Source: Sodiomyces alkalinus F11 (lineage: Eukaryota > Ascomycota > Sordariomycetes > Glomerellales > Plectosphaerellaceae). From it: a stretch of DNA of 64,000 nt. Both the position numbers and the translations under genes were made by a program. Positions 1 through 12,899 of this stretch are shown piece after piece; the first letter of the stretch is position 1; each line of letters opens with the position of its first letter. Below the pieces are notes generated by a model. It had not been told where the DNA came from and ran no database searches. It saw only the letters and a program-made list of their open reading frames with translations. Location: contig NW_021167080.1 of the NCBI RefSeq assembly GCF_003711515.1, positions 1,192,629 through 1,256,628 of the forward strand, given 5' to 3'.

Positions 1-640
1 AAACCGTCGGTAGTAATTACGTAGCCGACTCGCTTACTAAATACTATTCCCTTTTCTAGCGTCCCGCGTAATAGCCGGCGATTACTCGCCGCGTTTTATA
101 ATATCGCGCTTATTACTATACCTTCCTTTATTATCGTGGTGTATAGTATTACTAAATTTATTCTTACCGTTCTTTATACTTACTCCCTCTCTAGCCGGAT
201 TCGTAACTAAGGCGACCGTTCGCTTTATAGATAAACGTTCTCGTGGCTCCCCCGTAGTTATTCTTCTCTTCTTCCTTTTCCTTATATAATCCTTATTCTT
301 TATATTATGTTTTAGTTTACTATATATTTATATTTATATCTATATTATAGCCGAATAATCGCTATTATATCCTTCTTATTTTCTAATATCGACTAATCGC
401 TAATATATCTCTTTTACTCGGCGTTACCCGAGAGTTATATCGTATACCCTATAATACCGACGATAGGTGGCTAAGGAGCTTTTCTAATAATCCGCCTTAC
501 GGTTATTATATAGCTTTCCTAGCTAGCGATATTTATATAGATTATATTAACCACTCTAACTCTAACGTATATAGGTACGTTATTTATCTTTATTCGTATT
601 AGGCGTGTATATCTATAAGTTTATCCTTACCTTCGCTAAA
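1..640. other. RIP-mutated AT-rich sequence, no gene recognised
   Basis: The sequence is dominated by TA steps and has almost no CA or TG (none in the first 60 bases), with stops in all frames. This is the composition of RIP-mutated repeats. I could not connect it to a transposon family or find terminal repeats. It may be part of the same element as the plus-strand ORF relic that follows. Confidence 0.6.
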
Positions 641-1642
641 TATTCGGCTTCTAAAGCGTTTTTAGATTCCTAACAGCCTTTTAGGAGCTACCTAGACTAT
701 TTAGAATATCACTACTAGCGTCCTTCAAAAGGAGGCTAACGAACAGCTAACGCTAATCGGTCGGCGCCGCTTCTATCTACGGCTTTAGGCCGTATATAAA
801 TAATTCCGTAAAGCTTTAGACGAAGCTACTCGCCCTCCCGCCGCCGCTAACGCTAATCGTCTTATACTCGATAAACTATCGTCGATTCGGTCTTTATTAA
901 CTATCGACCTAATAATACGGGTTTATATCTATTATTCGCTATTCGGTTAGCTTATACTAACCTTTTCTAGGTCGATAACCTTTAGGCCGATAAGGCCCGT
1001 TCCCTTATAGGTATAGTTACGCCCCCTAAGGACTATAGCCTTATTACCTTTACCACGCTACGGCGTACCGTCCGTAAGCTCCGGGGCGCGGACGTTAAGG
1101 AATACCCTGATAAGTGTATAGCTCGAACCGCCGGCCTTAACTAGCACGGTATAAATTCGTTCCCTCGCCTACGGGGACTAACCGCCGCCCTCGTAAATAC
1201 TAGTAAGCCTTATCGTCGCCCCCTTATATCCGCCGCCTTCGCCGGCCGCCGTACCGCCACTCGTAAGCCCTAGGTTTACGTTTATTCGGATAATAAGGAG
1301 GGTATCGTCGAGTAATCGCCGCCTACTTCCGCTAACGCCGCCTCTCCTATTTCGCCCGCCGCCGATACCGCCGATACCGCCGATACCGCCGCTAGTACCA
1401 CTAGCGACGCTAACGCTGTTAGCGTTATCTCCCCTACCGCCTCGCCTATAGCCGCTAATAGCCCTAAGGCCGTCGCCGAGTTATTACCCGTGGCTACCCT
1501 ATCCGAGGGGGAGGAGGAGAAGACGGAGGAGGAGGGTATTAAGCCCGACTCCGATAATATTAAGATAGAGGATACCGATCCCTTAGAGGAGGTTATCGTC
1601 GTTAATAGCGATAACGACTCCTTTAAGGGTTTCGATAATTAA
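640..1642 (+). pseudogene. Decayed plus-strand ORF of an unassigned repeat element
   Basis: One frame can be followed for about 330 codons, broken only by TAA and TAG, and it closes at TAA 1640-1642. The C-terminal third is Ala/Pro/Thr-rich with a short tandem GCCGATACC repeat (about 1,361-1,391), followed by a strongly acidic tail (runs of Glu and Asp, about 1,500-1,640). No domain was recognised. Proteins of this shape occur as gag-like or first ORFs of fungal retroelements, but that is only an inference from position inside a transposon block. The chromovirus relic next to it points the other way, so the two are probably different insertions. Confidence 0.4.
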
Positions 1643-1859
1643 AAGGTATAGTATCGGCGGCCGTAAAGCGCTATACTAATAAGGCTAGAATCTAATTTAT
1701 TTTATAGTCGCCTCTTAGCGTTATCTCCTATATATATAGCCTATATTTTCACCTTATATACTATTCCGCTATATAAGATAGTATTGATTCTCCTAATATT
1801 TTTTAATTATATACCGGCTATTTAGCGCTAATAATCGTCCTACTTTATATATATATATT

Positions 1860-4800
1860 TCTTTTACTTCTAGTATCGCTTTACGATAGCCGAAGCGTTT
1901 CCTAAATAGTCCTTAGACTCCTAAGTATTATACTCTACCGGCTAGCCCGCTTATTTTACGAGGTAGAACTTCTATCCTTGTTCCTCCTTATAAGCTATAA
2001 CGTCCTCGACTTCCTATTTATCCTGCTCCTCCGTGAGTAGTAGTAGGTCGATTACCGAACCTTCGGCTATAAGCCCGTCTCTTTATAGTTCTAATAGCGA
2101 TACCGAAAACACGTTATATATCCTTAAGTATTATAGTAGTAGGCGAACCCTATACGTTAGCTCGCCGATCCGCTCTAAAACCTTTACCCGGATATACCGC
2201 GGCGCGAGTTTTAAGCCGGACTTAAATAGAAAATTAATAGTGGCGAGCCCTACGAATTCTCCTTTTTCGAAACTCCTAAGCTTATACCTCTTATTATAGT
2301 GCTTAGTCTAAGTCTTAACCGCCGCCTCCTAATAGGCGCGGACCCGTTGGCGGATATCCGCTAACCGTTTAACGCGTTCTCTAACGCCTTATACCGTGGT
2401 ATCGTTTCTAGGTTTAACGTACTCTACTATCCTCGGGTAATACTCGTAGAGTGCCTTATATAGGGATACCCTAATAGAACTATATAGGCTATTATTATAT
2501 ATAAACTTAGCCTTTTATAACTAGATCGGCTAGAACTTAGTGGCCTCCGCTCCTATTATCCTTAGGAACTTAAGTAGCGTTTAGTGCGTCTATTTAGTCT
2601 GCCTATCCGTCTAAGGGTAAAACGTAATAGATAGTCGGCGAGTAATCGCCCTTTCGCGGTAAAACTCTTCCTAAAACCGACTTATAATAAGCTTATCCCT
2701 ATCGCTTATAATTTCTTTTAGGCTCCTAAAACGATATTAAACCTCGATATAAAGGATAATAGCTAACTAGGGTACTATAAGTGTCTTATAGATTAGTATA
2801 AAAAGTGCATACTTCGTTAAGCGGTCGATAATTATTAGCACGGCGTTATAGGTTTAACCGTCCCTGCCCTTTACGGGTAGGAAACCCGTGATAAAGTCTA
2901 TAGCAATCTTTTAAAATAGGTATAATAGTAGTAATAGCGACTATAATTATCCGTGCCATTTATGCCTTAGTACCTAAGCGCCTTAATAAGCCGAGTATAC
3001 GGCGACGTATTCGCGAATATCGTATACTAGGTTAACCTAATAAAATTTCCTCGACACTAGCTCTAGTATCTTATTCGCACCTATATACCCTATATAGGGG
3101 TTATCGTGGTATTAGCGTAGAATCTCCTTCCGAATCGTCGCCTCCTCGGGGATTATTAGTCTTCCCCTATAACGTAGTATACCGTTTTCGTTAAAAGAGT
3201 ACCCCGCTCTTTTTCTGGTCTCTTATCGAATATTCGCCGCTAAAGATATATAGTTAGCGTTAGTAGTCTATAGCCCTCTAACTAATTACTTAAACTCTTT
3301 GCTAAATGTAAAATAATTTACCGTTTTACCCCTAGTAAGCTCCCGTACTATAAAGCGTAGGATATATTAATCCGAGATTATAATAACCCTAGCCTTAGTC
3401 TCCTCCTTAGGCGTATAGTCGGTAAAGGCCCGCTAGGCCGTTATATTATTACCGCGGGTTTTCTTAGCCTGTATAATTACTACGATAACGACACGCGAGG
3501 TGCCGTCTTCTAGGCTTAGAGGTGGCTATTACCCTTATCGCCCCACTCTAAAGCTTAGCTACGCGACGTCTTCGCTTAGCGGAGCGACCCGTTATCTTTT
3601 AGGTCTAAGGTCCTTCCCCTAAAGTAACCTCCTAACGGCCTATATATATACGAAAAAAACCGCCTTTTCTAGGGTAACGTGGATTTATACGATCTATCGG
3701 CGAATGCTCGCCTGTATATTATTAATTAGACTTAGCTTACTAAAAAGGGTAAGGAGGACGTCGCTATAGAATATTTCCCCCTCTATATAGTCTAGCCTCC
3801 TAGATAAATTATCCGTCGGGTTTATCTTTCCCGGGTAATACTATACTTTAAAATTAAAAGATATAAGCCGATACACCTATCTAGTAAGCCTTCCGCGAAG
3901 GTTTTACGCTAGCGCCCGTAGCACGCCCTTTAAGGCTTTATAGTCTATTAGGACTATAAACGCCTGCCCTATACCTTTAAGGTAATGTCTTTAATACTCT
4001 AAGCTTTCCACGATAGCTAATAACTCCTATTATCCTATAGCCTACCGTTATTCCGTGTTAGTAAGTTTCCGCGAATAGTAGGCGATTAATCGCTACTACG
4101 AATTATGCTTCTAACTTAAATTTCCGGATACTACTTTATCCGACACGTTTATCTCGACTTTAGAATCCAGTATAGGGTTCTAATAGCGTAGAATAGGCGC
4201 CGAGCTAAAGGCGACCTTTAGTCTTTTAAAAGCTTCTTAAGCCTCCGGCGGAAAATAAAACGGCCCTTTCTTTACGCCGGCCTTACTACCCTTTAGTAGC
4301 GCGGATAGGGGTATTATAACCTTTAAGTACCCCTTAATAAATCTCCTATAGAAATTCGCGAATCCTAGGAAGACTTATACGTCCCTAAAAGATTCTAGCG
4401 CCGGCTAGTCGGCTACCGCTTATACCCTTTTTAGGTCTATTATAATACCCTTACAGCTTACTGTAAACCCTAAGAAGTCTACTCGGTCCCTATAAAATTC
4501 GTACTTTAATAGTTTGGTATATAATTAGTAACGCCGTAACCTTCCGAGGACCTATTATAGGTACTTTATATATTCCTCCTTAGTACGGGAGTAGATTAGA
4601 ATATTATTAAGGTATACGATATAGTAGATATTAAGTAAACCGGCGAGTGCTCGGTGAATATACGCCTAAAATATCGCGGGCGTATTCGTTAACCCGAACG
4701 GTATAACCGTGTACTTAAAGTGTCTATACCGTATTCTAAATATAGTTTTCTAGCGGTCCTCTTTCTTAATCCGGATCCTATAATAGGCATCTCGGATATC

Positions 4801-5100
4801 GAGCTTCGAAAAGTACTAGGCGCCCGAGAGGCGATCTAGTAATTCCCTAATTAGTAGGAGTAGGTACCAGTTCTTAATCGTGATAGCGTTTAGCCTATAA
4901 TAGTTAATATATAGGCAGAGGCTATTATCCTTTTTCGGCACGAATAGGATTAGCGACCCTATTAGGCTAGTCGATTTCTGAATACGTCTACTTACTATAC
5001 CTTTAGCAATATACTTTTTTAGCTCCTCGAGCTATATAGGCGATAGCGGGTATAAGGGCCTAAATAAAGGCTCCTTCCCCTTTTACAGGTTAATAGAATA
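1860..5100 (-). pseudogene. pol relic of chromovirus A (RT-RNase H-integrase-chromodomain)
   Basis: RT shows [34 protein letters not shown] and the catalytic box as YLDNILIYS, where the second Asp of YxDD has become Asn (a G-to-A change). RNase H shows the segments QELLAIVESLEYWRHYLKG and YYRPGKTNPTDNLSRR. Integrase keeps the AIDFITGFLPVKGRDG and IISDRDKL regions. The end has a chromodomain core of the type FYLVK.AG..VEYNT.ESKDYL, with stops where Trp is expected. All disablements fit CpA-to-TpA on one strand or the other. The chromodomain is thought to steer integration to H3K9-methylated chromatin, which would fit this repeat-dense setting. Confidence 0.85.
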
Positions 5101-5299
5101 TTCTACGTCCTTTAATAGAGGTGGTTCCTTTACTGCTTTTTCCGAAAATATATCTTCGAATTATTATAGACTAAAAGGTAAACGCACGCCTTTAGGCCGT
5201 GGCTTATCGTCGTCTACTAACGGAATCGTTATCACCGGGGTATTACCCATGATAGCGGTGGCTATAATAACGTATATAATATACACCTTCGCCCTTTAC

Positions 5300-6950
5300 T
5301 CTACTACCTCCCGGGCCTAGGCCTCGGGTTCCGCGATAAAGAGTAATCTAAAGCCGAATATTCGGCTAATTATATCAATTAGAATACTCTCTTAACCTAT
5401 ACTATTATTCGATAATAGTAAGTAACCTAACCCCTTTAGCCGGTCCGTGGAAATAAATACTCTTTTTAAGAGTCGGGGCCTCCCCTTAGAGTCTACTAAA
5501 TAGAAAACTAAGCCGTATACTCCGCGACTACTCGCCGCTTAGCTATCGAAACTTTCTAGAGCCGGGGCCTAGATTCCGTCTAACGCCTATAACTTTAACC
5601 GTTCTACTAGCGTCGGGCTAATAATATCGACTTATATACCTATATTAAGGTTAATACTAAGCTTAACCTCGCGCCCTTCTCGGATAATATACGCTACTTC
5701 TCGCGCGACTTTACCGACTAGGACCTATTTCAGGGCTTTTACGGATATAATACTTACCCTCTACACTATGCTAATCCGTTTCCCGGGCTATTAGGGATCT
5801 CGGTAATCCGTATATCGTCGTTAAGGGCTAAATTCCCCTAAGCCTAAATATTACTTATATTAGCGCTTTTCTTCGCTAAGCCCTTACCGCCGTCTTTATG
5901 GTCTTTACTATAATAATCCTTAGACTGGTATCCCTTTTTACTATAGTTATAGTACTCCCTATTAAAGGGTTTATCTAACCTAAAGGTCTTCTAGGCGCTA
6001 GGCGTGGTTATTAACGATAAATATTTTATCGCTTATTACTACCCCTTTAAGGTGCCTTCCGACCGTTTAGCAGATAGATACCGTCCCCGTTATAACAGGT
6101 TATCCTTCTAATAGTAAGAGTAGGACCTTTTCCGGCTATCGGACCTATTATTCGGGGAGTATATCTCCTAAAGTAACTACGCCTCCTACGCTACCGTGCG
6201 AGCCTCTTCAAGCTTAACCCGTTATTTGCGAAGCTTATCGCGGAACCGTGCGGGTAATTATCGAAAATAGTTATACGCACGCTCTTCGCTACTATACGTC
6301 TTTTACTATAATAGGCGATTATAGTTATCCTATTATTCGAATAACTTTATCGGCGTTATCTCGCCGATAATATATAACTTATATAGCTCCTCCCGGTAAT
6401 AGAAGTGCTATAAGTCGCGGGATAAGTATTCTCGCCGAATAAACGCCTTAAAATCGTCCTATATAGGCGATAAGAGCTTCCGTTCGTGGCTCCGCCACGA
6501 TATCTAGTAAAAGCGTTCTAGCTTAGTTAAAGCCTATTTAATTAGCTAGAGCAACGGGGCCTCTACCCGAAAACGGTTCCCGGCCTTAACCGCGGATACT
6601 TAGTCGTTAATCTTAGTAACGGTTGCGTTCTCTCCTAGTATCTTATAGTTATAAACCGGTGGCTTCTTATATTCGCGCTTTATCGCCGGGCATTTAATAA
6701 GCCTTTACAGGATAGCTTTATTCTACCTTTATATCTACTAGTTAAACTCTTACTACTACTATACCTAACACGCTAGTAGGGCGAATAGGTTCTCGGTGGT
6801 TATCGGGGACGGTTCCCCTATACGGTCGGAAGACGCGTAGCTTATTAACCGTTTAGCGCTCCTCGCTTATTCGATATCGAGTCTCCGTGGATAATTATCC
6901 ACGGATAACGTCCGCGTTCGTACCAAACTAAGGGATAACGATAAGGCCGT
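5300..6950 (-). pseudogene. gag/protease relic of chromovirus A
   Basis: This sits directly upstream of RT on the minus strand. Around 5,905-5,950 a CCHC zinc knuckle can be traced in which the metal-binding Cys positions have turned to Tyr (REYYNYSKKGYQSKD), as expected from TGY-to-TAY under RIP. The first part of gag is too degraded to delimit, and protease is inferred only from its place between gag and RT. Confidence 0.6.
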
Positions 6951-7419
6951 ATCGTTGTTATTATTCTAGCGGTCCTAACATTCTTCGATACCTCGAATAG
7001 GCTCTTCTTATTATACGCCCGTATCCGCCCGCTCGGTGTTAGCTGTGCTTCGTAAAGTCCACTTTAGTGGTATCTTCGGCCTGGTAACCTTATAGGTATA
7101 GAAGTTAAAGAATTTATTAAGGAATAGGCTATAATACCAGGGAAAAGATACACCGTAACGGATAATACTATTCGGACTTAATAGTTATATATTATTAAGA
7201 CTTTAACTTAAGGAGGAAAAGGGGACTTTTCCCCCTCTACGCTAACGTGGTAATTTAGTCTCGCCGAGTACTCGGCGATCCGAGCGTATCCCCGATTATA
7301 CACAGCGCTAATCCACTATACCACTTAGTTCCTTATACTTTACTGCTTTAGTAAAAGCACTTTTCGGCTATCCTTTTAGCGGACGGCTTCTAGATAATAC
7401 CGTAAGAACCGTGTTATTT

Positions 7420-8575
7420 TCTGCGCCGCGGTTTAATCCTATTCTTCTACGTTAACGATATCGTTATTATTTATAAGGAATACTATAAGGCGTAGATAAA
7501 ACAGGCCGTTAATAACCTATAATGCCACTATAACCTATAAGGTAGCGATTCTCTATAGTGGTTCCTTAGTATTAAGGTTATTTGCGACCGTGTCGCCCGT
7601 AAAATCTGGCTATTATAACGCGACTACGTTACTAAGTTAGAACGCCTATTAAGGCCGAATAGTAAGTATAGTAGTAACTATCGCCTAATATACCTAATTA
7701 AGGTTATAGAGCTACTGCCCTATTCAGGGACCTCGAATAACGTTAAAAGCTATTAATGGAAGATAGGATCTATACTATACGTAGTAGTGATATCGCGGCC
7801 TAATATCGCCTTTATAGTATCCAGGCTATACCGGTTTAACGTTAATCCAGGGCCTATTTACTACGAGGCCGCCGATTATCTAATCCTCTATCTAATTAAC
7901 AGCTAATCGTTTACGTTAGAATTAGGGGGTGGCGATACTATCGAAATCTACACTAATGCCTTATTTACCGATAATACCCTCGATCGAAAGAGTAGTTAAG
8001 CGTACGTGATACGCTTATTTAGCGGTATAATAGCGTGGTGCGCTGATAAGCAGGATATAGTCACGACGTCTATAACGGAAGCAGAGCTATTAGTGTTAGT
8101 ATAAGGTGTAAAAGAGGGTATCTTTATATAACGCCTATTACTTAGTATAGGAGTGGAATTTAACGATCCGGAATTAAGGATCTTATATGATAATAACTAA
8201 ACGATTCGATTAATTAATTAAGAGATTAGTATATTAATAACGCGCCTCTGCTATATCGATATCCACGGCCACTGGTTACGTTAAGTAAAGGAATAAGGGT
8301 AAATACTCGTAACGTACGTTATAAGCGCGGAAATAGTGGTAAACGGATTAACGAAGGCGCTATATAGCGAGAAATTTAAGATATTTAGGTCTTAGGTGGG
8401 TGTGATGGATATACGAGAACGGTTATAGTAGAAATAGCTAGAGGAAGTCCGGATAGAATATTTAGAGGACCTGGAGGATGAATTTAAGGGCGGCTATAGC
8501 GAATAGATTATATAGCTGGATTATCTGCCGATTACGAATAGCTTTAATCGCCTAACTAACGTTTAGGGCGATTAG
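7420..8575 (+). pseudogene. Ty1/copia pol relic (end of RT plus RNase H)
   Basis: The plus-strand frame begins with the RT catalytic box FFYVNDIVII (copia FYVDDIVII with Asp to Asn) at about 7,441. It continues into copia RNase H: DNTLDRKSS..AYVIRLFSG at about 7,970-8,030, then TTSITEAELLVLV and a GVKEGIF segment. Only the 3' part of pol is present. Integrase and gag are missing upstream, where the minus-strand chromovirus A begins, so the copia element was truncated or interrupted. Stops are again TAG or TAA at Gln or Trp positions. Confidence 0.8.
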
Positions 8576-8645
8576 NNNNNNNNNNCTGGATTATCTGCCG
8601 ATTACGAATAGCTTTAATCGCCTAACTAACGTTTAGGGCGATTAG
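8516..8645 (+). repeat. Exact 60-bp duplication on both sides of the N gap
   Basis: Bases 8,516-8,575 and 8,586-8,645 are identical and begin CTGGATTATCTGCCGATTAC. They abut the N run on both sides. Two contig ends sharing a 60-bp overlap and joined by a nominal gap give this pattern. A real tandem duplication would not be expected to border the N run so exactly. Confidence 0.95.
8576..8585. other. Assembly gap (10 N)
   Basis: There are ten N at 8,576-8,585. The 60 bases on each side are identical (see the repeat entry), so the gap looks like an unmerged contig overlap and not truly missing sequence. Confidence 0.97.
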
Positions 8646-9430
8646 GGGGTATATCGAATAGACTATAGTCTTTTCGGTTATGTAATAGGCCGGATTACTA
8701 AGAGTATAATCCGGGTAGACGCTTATAGAATCTGCACTATATAAAATACGGTGGTAGCGTTTCCCTGACAGTCTAAGACAGTTATAATAGTACACAATTA
8801 CCTTAATCAAGTTTAACCTATTTTGTGACGATTTTGACTACGCTTTATCTAATAAGGCCCCCCCCCCCTAGCAGGGGGGGGGGCTTATTATATAACCTGC
8901 CCCGCTATAATCAAATAACCGAAAAATAACCGAAAACAACCGTAAAACGCTTGCCTCCTATTATTTTACTACTATTTACTATTTTCTACACTATAACGAC
9001 TTTTTTTATTACGATTTTTTAGTATCGCGATAAAACAGTTTTCCCTTTATTATATCAAATATTCTATTTACAGAAATAAAGCCGTGAATTAATCGACCGT
9101 CGTTATCCCTCGTATCGCCGCTAAGCAACCCTTTTTTTTAATTCCTTTAATTCCCTCCCTCTTTTCCGCTTCCGGTACTTAAAGCTTCGCCGCTAAGTAA
9201 GTTACGGGTATAAATATACGCGTTAACCCTATAGAAAGCGACGATACTAACCGTAATTCGTAGTATACCTCCCGCCCTCTCCGACTCCCCTATTAACTCG
9301 TAGGAATCCCGGTCGCCCACGCCTAAAGAATCCCCCGCCTACTTAGGGGCTATACGTCTAAGCTAGACGAACTTTTTTTCCCTTATCGCGATTACTCTAT
9401 ATCTCCCGCTCCCCCGCCCGTAACCTCGCC
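8646..9430. other. AT-rich repeat-derived sequence without a recognisable gene
   Basis: After the copia RNase H frame ends, this stretch holds the end of the copia element (possibly its LTR), the C/G hairpin and a homopolymer-rich AT segment. It is somewhat richer in CA and TG around 8,745-8,840 than the blocks on each side. I see no coding signal. Confidence 0.5.
8850..8890. repeat. Hairpin with C11/G10 homopolymer arms
   Basis: A 7-bp outer stem (TAATAAG at 8,850-8,856 and CTTATTA at 8,884-8,890) encloses a G, eleven C, a TAGCA loop and ten G. It lies between the copia relic and the Helitron region. It could be a transposon terminus, such as the 3' hairpin of a Helitron or the end of a TIR element, but I could not identify the matching terminus. 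Confidence 0.8.
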
Positions 9431-10315
9431 CGCCTATAATCCGCCCGCCCCCTCCCCTAGTAGCTCGCGCGTCTAGAAGACGATACCTGCGAAGGAAGGT
9501 TATACGGTTACCCGTAGCGAGGTTATTAACCTTATTTATAATACCGGCTATAAAGACACTAAGGCGCTAATAACTATATGCGGCCTTAAGGTATATTATA
9601 AACTACTAATTAACTACTAACTCACACGATATATTAACAGCTATTAATAGGTTAAGCGCGACCTCGCGTTACGAGAAGATAAAAATCTTAACCTTAACCG
9701 CCCGGCTAACCGCGAGGCGGTTATAATAACTCTAGTAGGCAGTATATAGAAAGACTATAAACACTATAGTAATAAAGACGGACCGTTTATGCGTTATTTT
9801 ATAGTCCCGAATATCGTTAGCGGTAGTTATAATAACTACTATTTTAATTCCGAGGGTAGTAAGTATTCCCTCCGACCGCCCGCTACCGCTAATAGTAGTC
9901 CCGCGCCTACTACTCCTATCGCCCCCCCTCCCGCTACTCCCGCCTCTTCTAAAGGGAAGAAGCGTGCCGCGCCTATAAGTAAGCCGAAAATAGCCGTAAC
10001 GTTTATTCTTCTATACTAACTAATCGATTTATAATACTATAGGAACTCCTACGCCTTCGTCGAAAAAGGCTAAGAAGACTACGACTACCGTGCCCCCCCC
10101 TCCCCCCCCTCCTGTTACTATAGCTAGCCCGTCTAGAATAACTGTAATACCCGCGCCGCCCCCCGTTAATACTATAGCGCCGCCCGTAATACACGCTCCC
10201 TCCGCCCCCCCCTTTACCGCCTCCTTTACCGCGCCTACGCCCGCGCCCATTACTTTCGGTAACGTTAACGTCCTAGGCGTCCTCCTCCCTACGGGTATAA
10301 CGACGGCGTAGAAAA
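9430..10315 (+). pseudogene. Decayed plus-strand ORF, Pro/Ala-rich C-terminus
   Basis: A single frame can be followed from about 9,470 to about 10,020, with stops mostly of RIP type. It contains a helical segment ending in a Ser/Pro/Thr-rich tail and a basic cluster (GKKRA). A second proline-rich frame runs at 10,090-10,311. No domain was recognised. It faces the minus-strand Helitron and could be an accessory ORF of that element or a separate insertion. Confidence 0.4.
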
Positions 10316-10659
10316 AAGATATAATATAGTTCTATAAGAATATTATCTCGGCCCATAAGAATAGTATCCTGGCCGTAGAGCGTTAAAGCTATACGGTCGT
10401 ATTTTTACTACTAGGGCTTATTTTTATATTTTATTTTTTCGTCTTTTTTTTTCCTGCTTTATAGAGGATTTACAGTTATTTTTTTATTTTTGCTTTTAGG
10501 AGTTTATAGCTCGGATATAGTTAATTTACTTTCTCCCGCCTATACTATAGGCTATATAATAAAGAATCCTGACTACGAATACTACGACTATAATTATAAC
10601 TATTAATATCGTGTCCCAGTAAAGTGACTATTAGAATATTTAAATTAAGACCTTTAGGT

Positions 10660-12100
10660 ATACGATATTAGATACACGCCTACTATCCTGCACCTCCTAA
10701 CTCTCCTACGCTAGTAATAATACTAATAGGTTCCTAATATCTGTAACTCTTAATACGGTAACGTAAAACGAACCGTGTATAAAGGCGTATTACCGGAAAT
10801 CCACGCTAACCGTACTAAACGATTACCCTTACGATTTATTAATCGTTATCGCAAAATAGAGCCGTAAAGGGAATTAACGACGCCGGATAATATACGGGTA
10901 GTCCTCCTTATTAGAATCTAAATAGATACGGGGGATAAACGCTACCTTATTAGCGTATATTCCGGATAGCATCTTAACCTCTAGCGTATTACGCGCTATC
11001 CGTAAAATAACTATACGCGTGCCGTTATATAATCCCTGCCGCGGGCTAAGGTTCCGTATAAGTATAACGGGCACGCTGACCTTTAGCTTAAGCCGCGCGG
11101 GCGGGATAAAGGCGAACTCTAACTATATCAAAAACTCCGGTGCTAGTTCCGGCGTAGGACTGTTAGTATCTTCTGCCCGATTAGCCACCGAATTCTTAGC
11201 CCGGTAAATATACGACTAGCTAGGTAATCGCCCGAGTATCTACCCGTTAATCTCCGTGATAGTAGTATTACGTATTATTAGAATAACGTGGTTAACGAAG
11301 ACTATATAGTCTAATAGGGCCTACTCTAGTAAGGTAGTCGGGTAAATACGCCCGTATAAATAGATAATATTATAAATAACTATAATAGTAGGGAAAAGGT
11401 CGATTAACCCGTGAAACGCGGTATTATAGGAGAGGTCCCGTAACTACTAAATAAACGCCCGATTATCAGGATCGGCAGAGGTAATCCGTATATTCTCTAT
11501 TAGGCAAAGAATACTAAGTTACGGCTATATAAAGGACCTCTAGAAGTAGGCGTGTATAATCTACGCCCGACTACTATTACGAATAACGGGCAGGATTTAG
11601 GTAAAATCGCCCCCGAAGATAACCGGAATACCGCTAAAAAGGTAATCGTTATAGCTTAGTATATCCCGTAACGTACGATTAACGGCCTCGAAACAGAACT
11701 TATACTATATAGGAACCTTGTCCTAGATAATAAAAACCGTCTCCCGTAGTAACGCTATAAGGTCCGAATTCTTTACCACGCTATAGGTCGAGGCGTTATT
11801 AACCTATAAGGGGATCTTAAACCGCGAATAGGCTATATAGCTACCCTTAAAAAGAACGGCCGTGATACTAGAGGACGCTACGTAGAGTATAATCTGCCCG
11901 CGTGACCGGAAATACGCGTAGAGACCGCGGTATATAAACGTCTTCCTTATACTGCCGGGGCCCTGTAAAAAGAAACGGGCGCCGCGGCTACGAGATTTAA
12001 TAGCAGCTATAACCTAGCTAAATACCGTAGCCTAGCTTTAGTTAAACCGGCGGTGGATATCTTTATATACCGTAGCCTAGGTATCGCGATTATAAGTCTC
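10660..12100 (-). pseudogene. Helitron helicase domain relic (PIF1-like)
   Basis: The minus-strand frame shows the Walker A region as GPGSIRKTFIYRGL (family GPGGTGKT), a decayed Walker B, FGGDFT..LPVIRN, ENIRITSADPDNRAF, and then an open 66-codon run (10,874-11,074) with the family segment LIRNLSPRQGLYNGTRIVI. It ends with FPLRLYFAITINKS.G.S and HGSFYVTVLRVTDIRNL, the conserved C-terminus of Helitron helicases. The loss of the second Gly and the Thr of Walker A, and the stops, show loss of function. Confidence 0.85.
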
Positions 12101-12899
12101 CGTAATAAATAATATATTACTGGTTATATAGCGCTAGTCGTGTAAAGGCGCGGGCAGCCTAAACTCCGTAATAGTCCTACTTACCTTAAGGAGTCGAGAG
12201 TATATAAGATAAAGACCGTAATCGATATACGAGCGTTTTAGATTAGTAGGATATCAGAAGTATTAGCGCTATAACGTGTAAAGCAGGTTATCGTATATAG
12301 ACTCCGTAAACCTTTCCTAGATTAATACTAGACCGGAAACGTCTCCGTGGATTAGAGCGACGATAAATAGCTCCCGTAACACACGCCCGGTCTTCTAAAT
12401 AACGGCCTCCTTAAAATAGGTAACCTAGTAATGGTTATCGTGCAGAAGCCCGGCCGTAACGCAGGCCTCGCGGTAGGTATTATATATAGTCCCCTCCACG
12501 GTACGAAGGTCGGTAAAGGAAGTCGGCCCTCTAATGGAGACTAAGAGTAACCGTAAATAGTACGTCTTTTTAGCTATTAGGGGTATATACCGTAAATAGC
12601 CGATTTAAAATCCACGCTGCCTTAGCTACTAAGTAAACTACTACGGTTTCCACGTATAACGGCTAGGAAACTAGTAATAGAATAACTCGCGGCTATTAGC
12701 GTTATCACAGTTATAGTCGAAAAAGGCTATTAGCTAAGTTTTCTGCTCCTATAATATACGCTTAATCTAGCTTACGGTTACGTTATCGCCGAAGTATATA
12801 GGCTACTATCCCTTAAGGTAAACCGGAAAACGTATAACGGACGGATACTTATAGTGTATAGGGAACTCGAATAACTAAATAATAGCCTCCGCGGGACTA

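Larger units (their letters stand above)
1860..7145 (-). mobile_element. RIP-degraded Ty3/gypsy chromovirus (element A)
   Basis: Read on the minus strand through RIP-type stops, the order is gag with a zinc knuckle (about 5.9 kb), RT (4,565-4,911), RNase H (about 3,790-4,110), integrase (about 2,550-3,140) and a C-terminal chromodomain (about 1,860-1,995). This is the domain order of Ty3/gypsy chromoviruses. A possible primer-binding site lies near 7,128-7,142 (minus strand TGGTATTATAGCC, close to the TGGTATCAGAGC type). I could not delimit the LTRs, because any terminal repeats are too mutated to match by eye. The element is inactive: every domain carries TAG or TAA codons and changed key residues. 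Confidence 0.85.
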
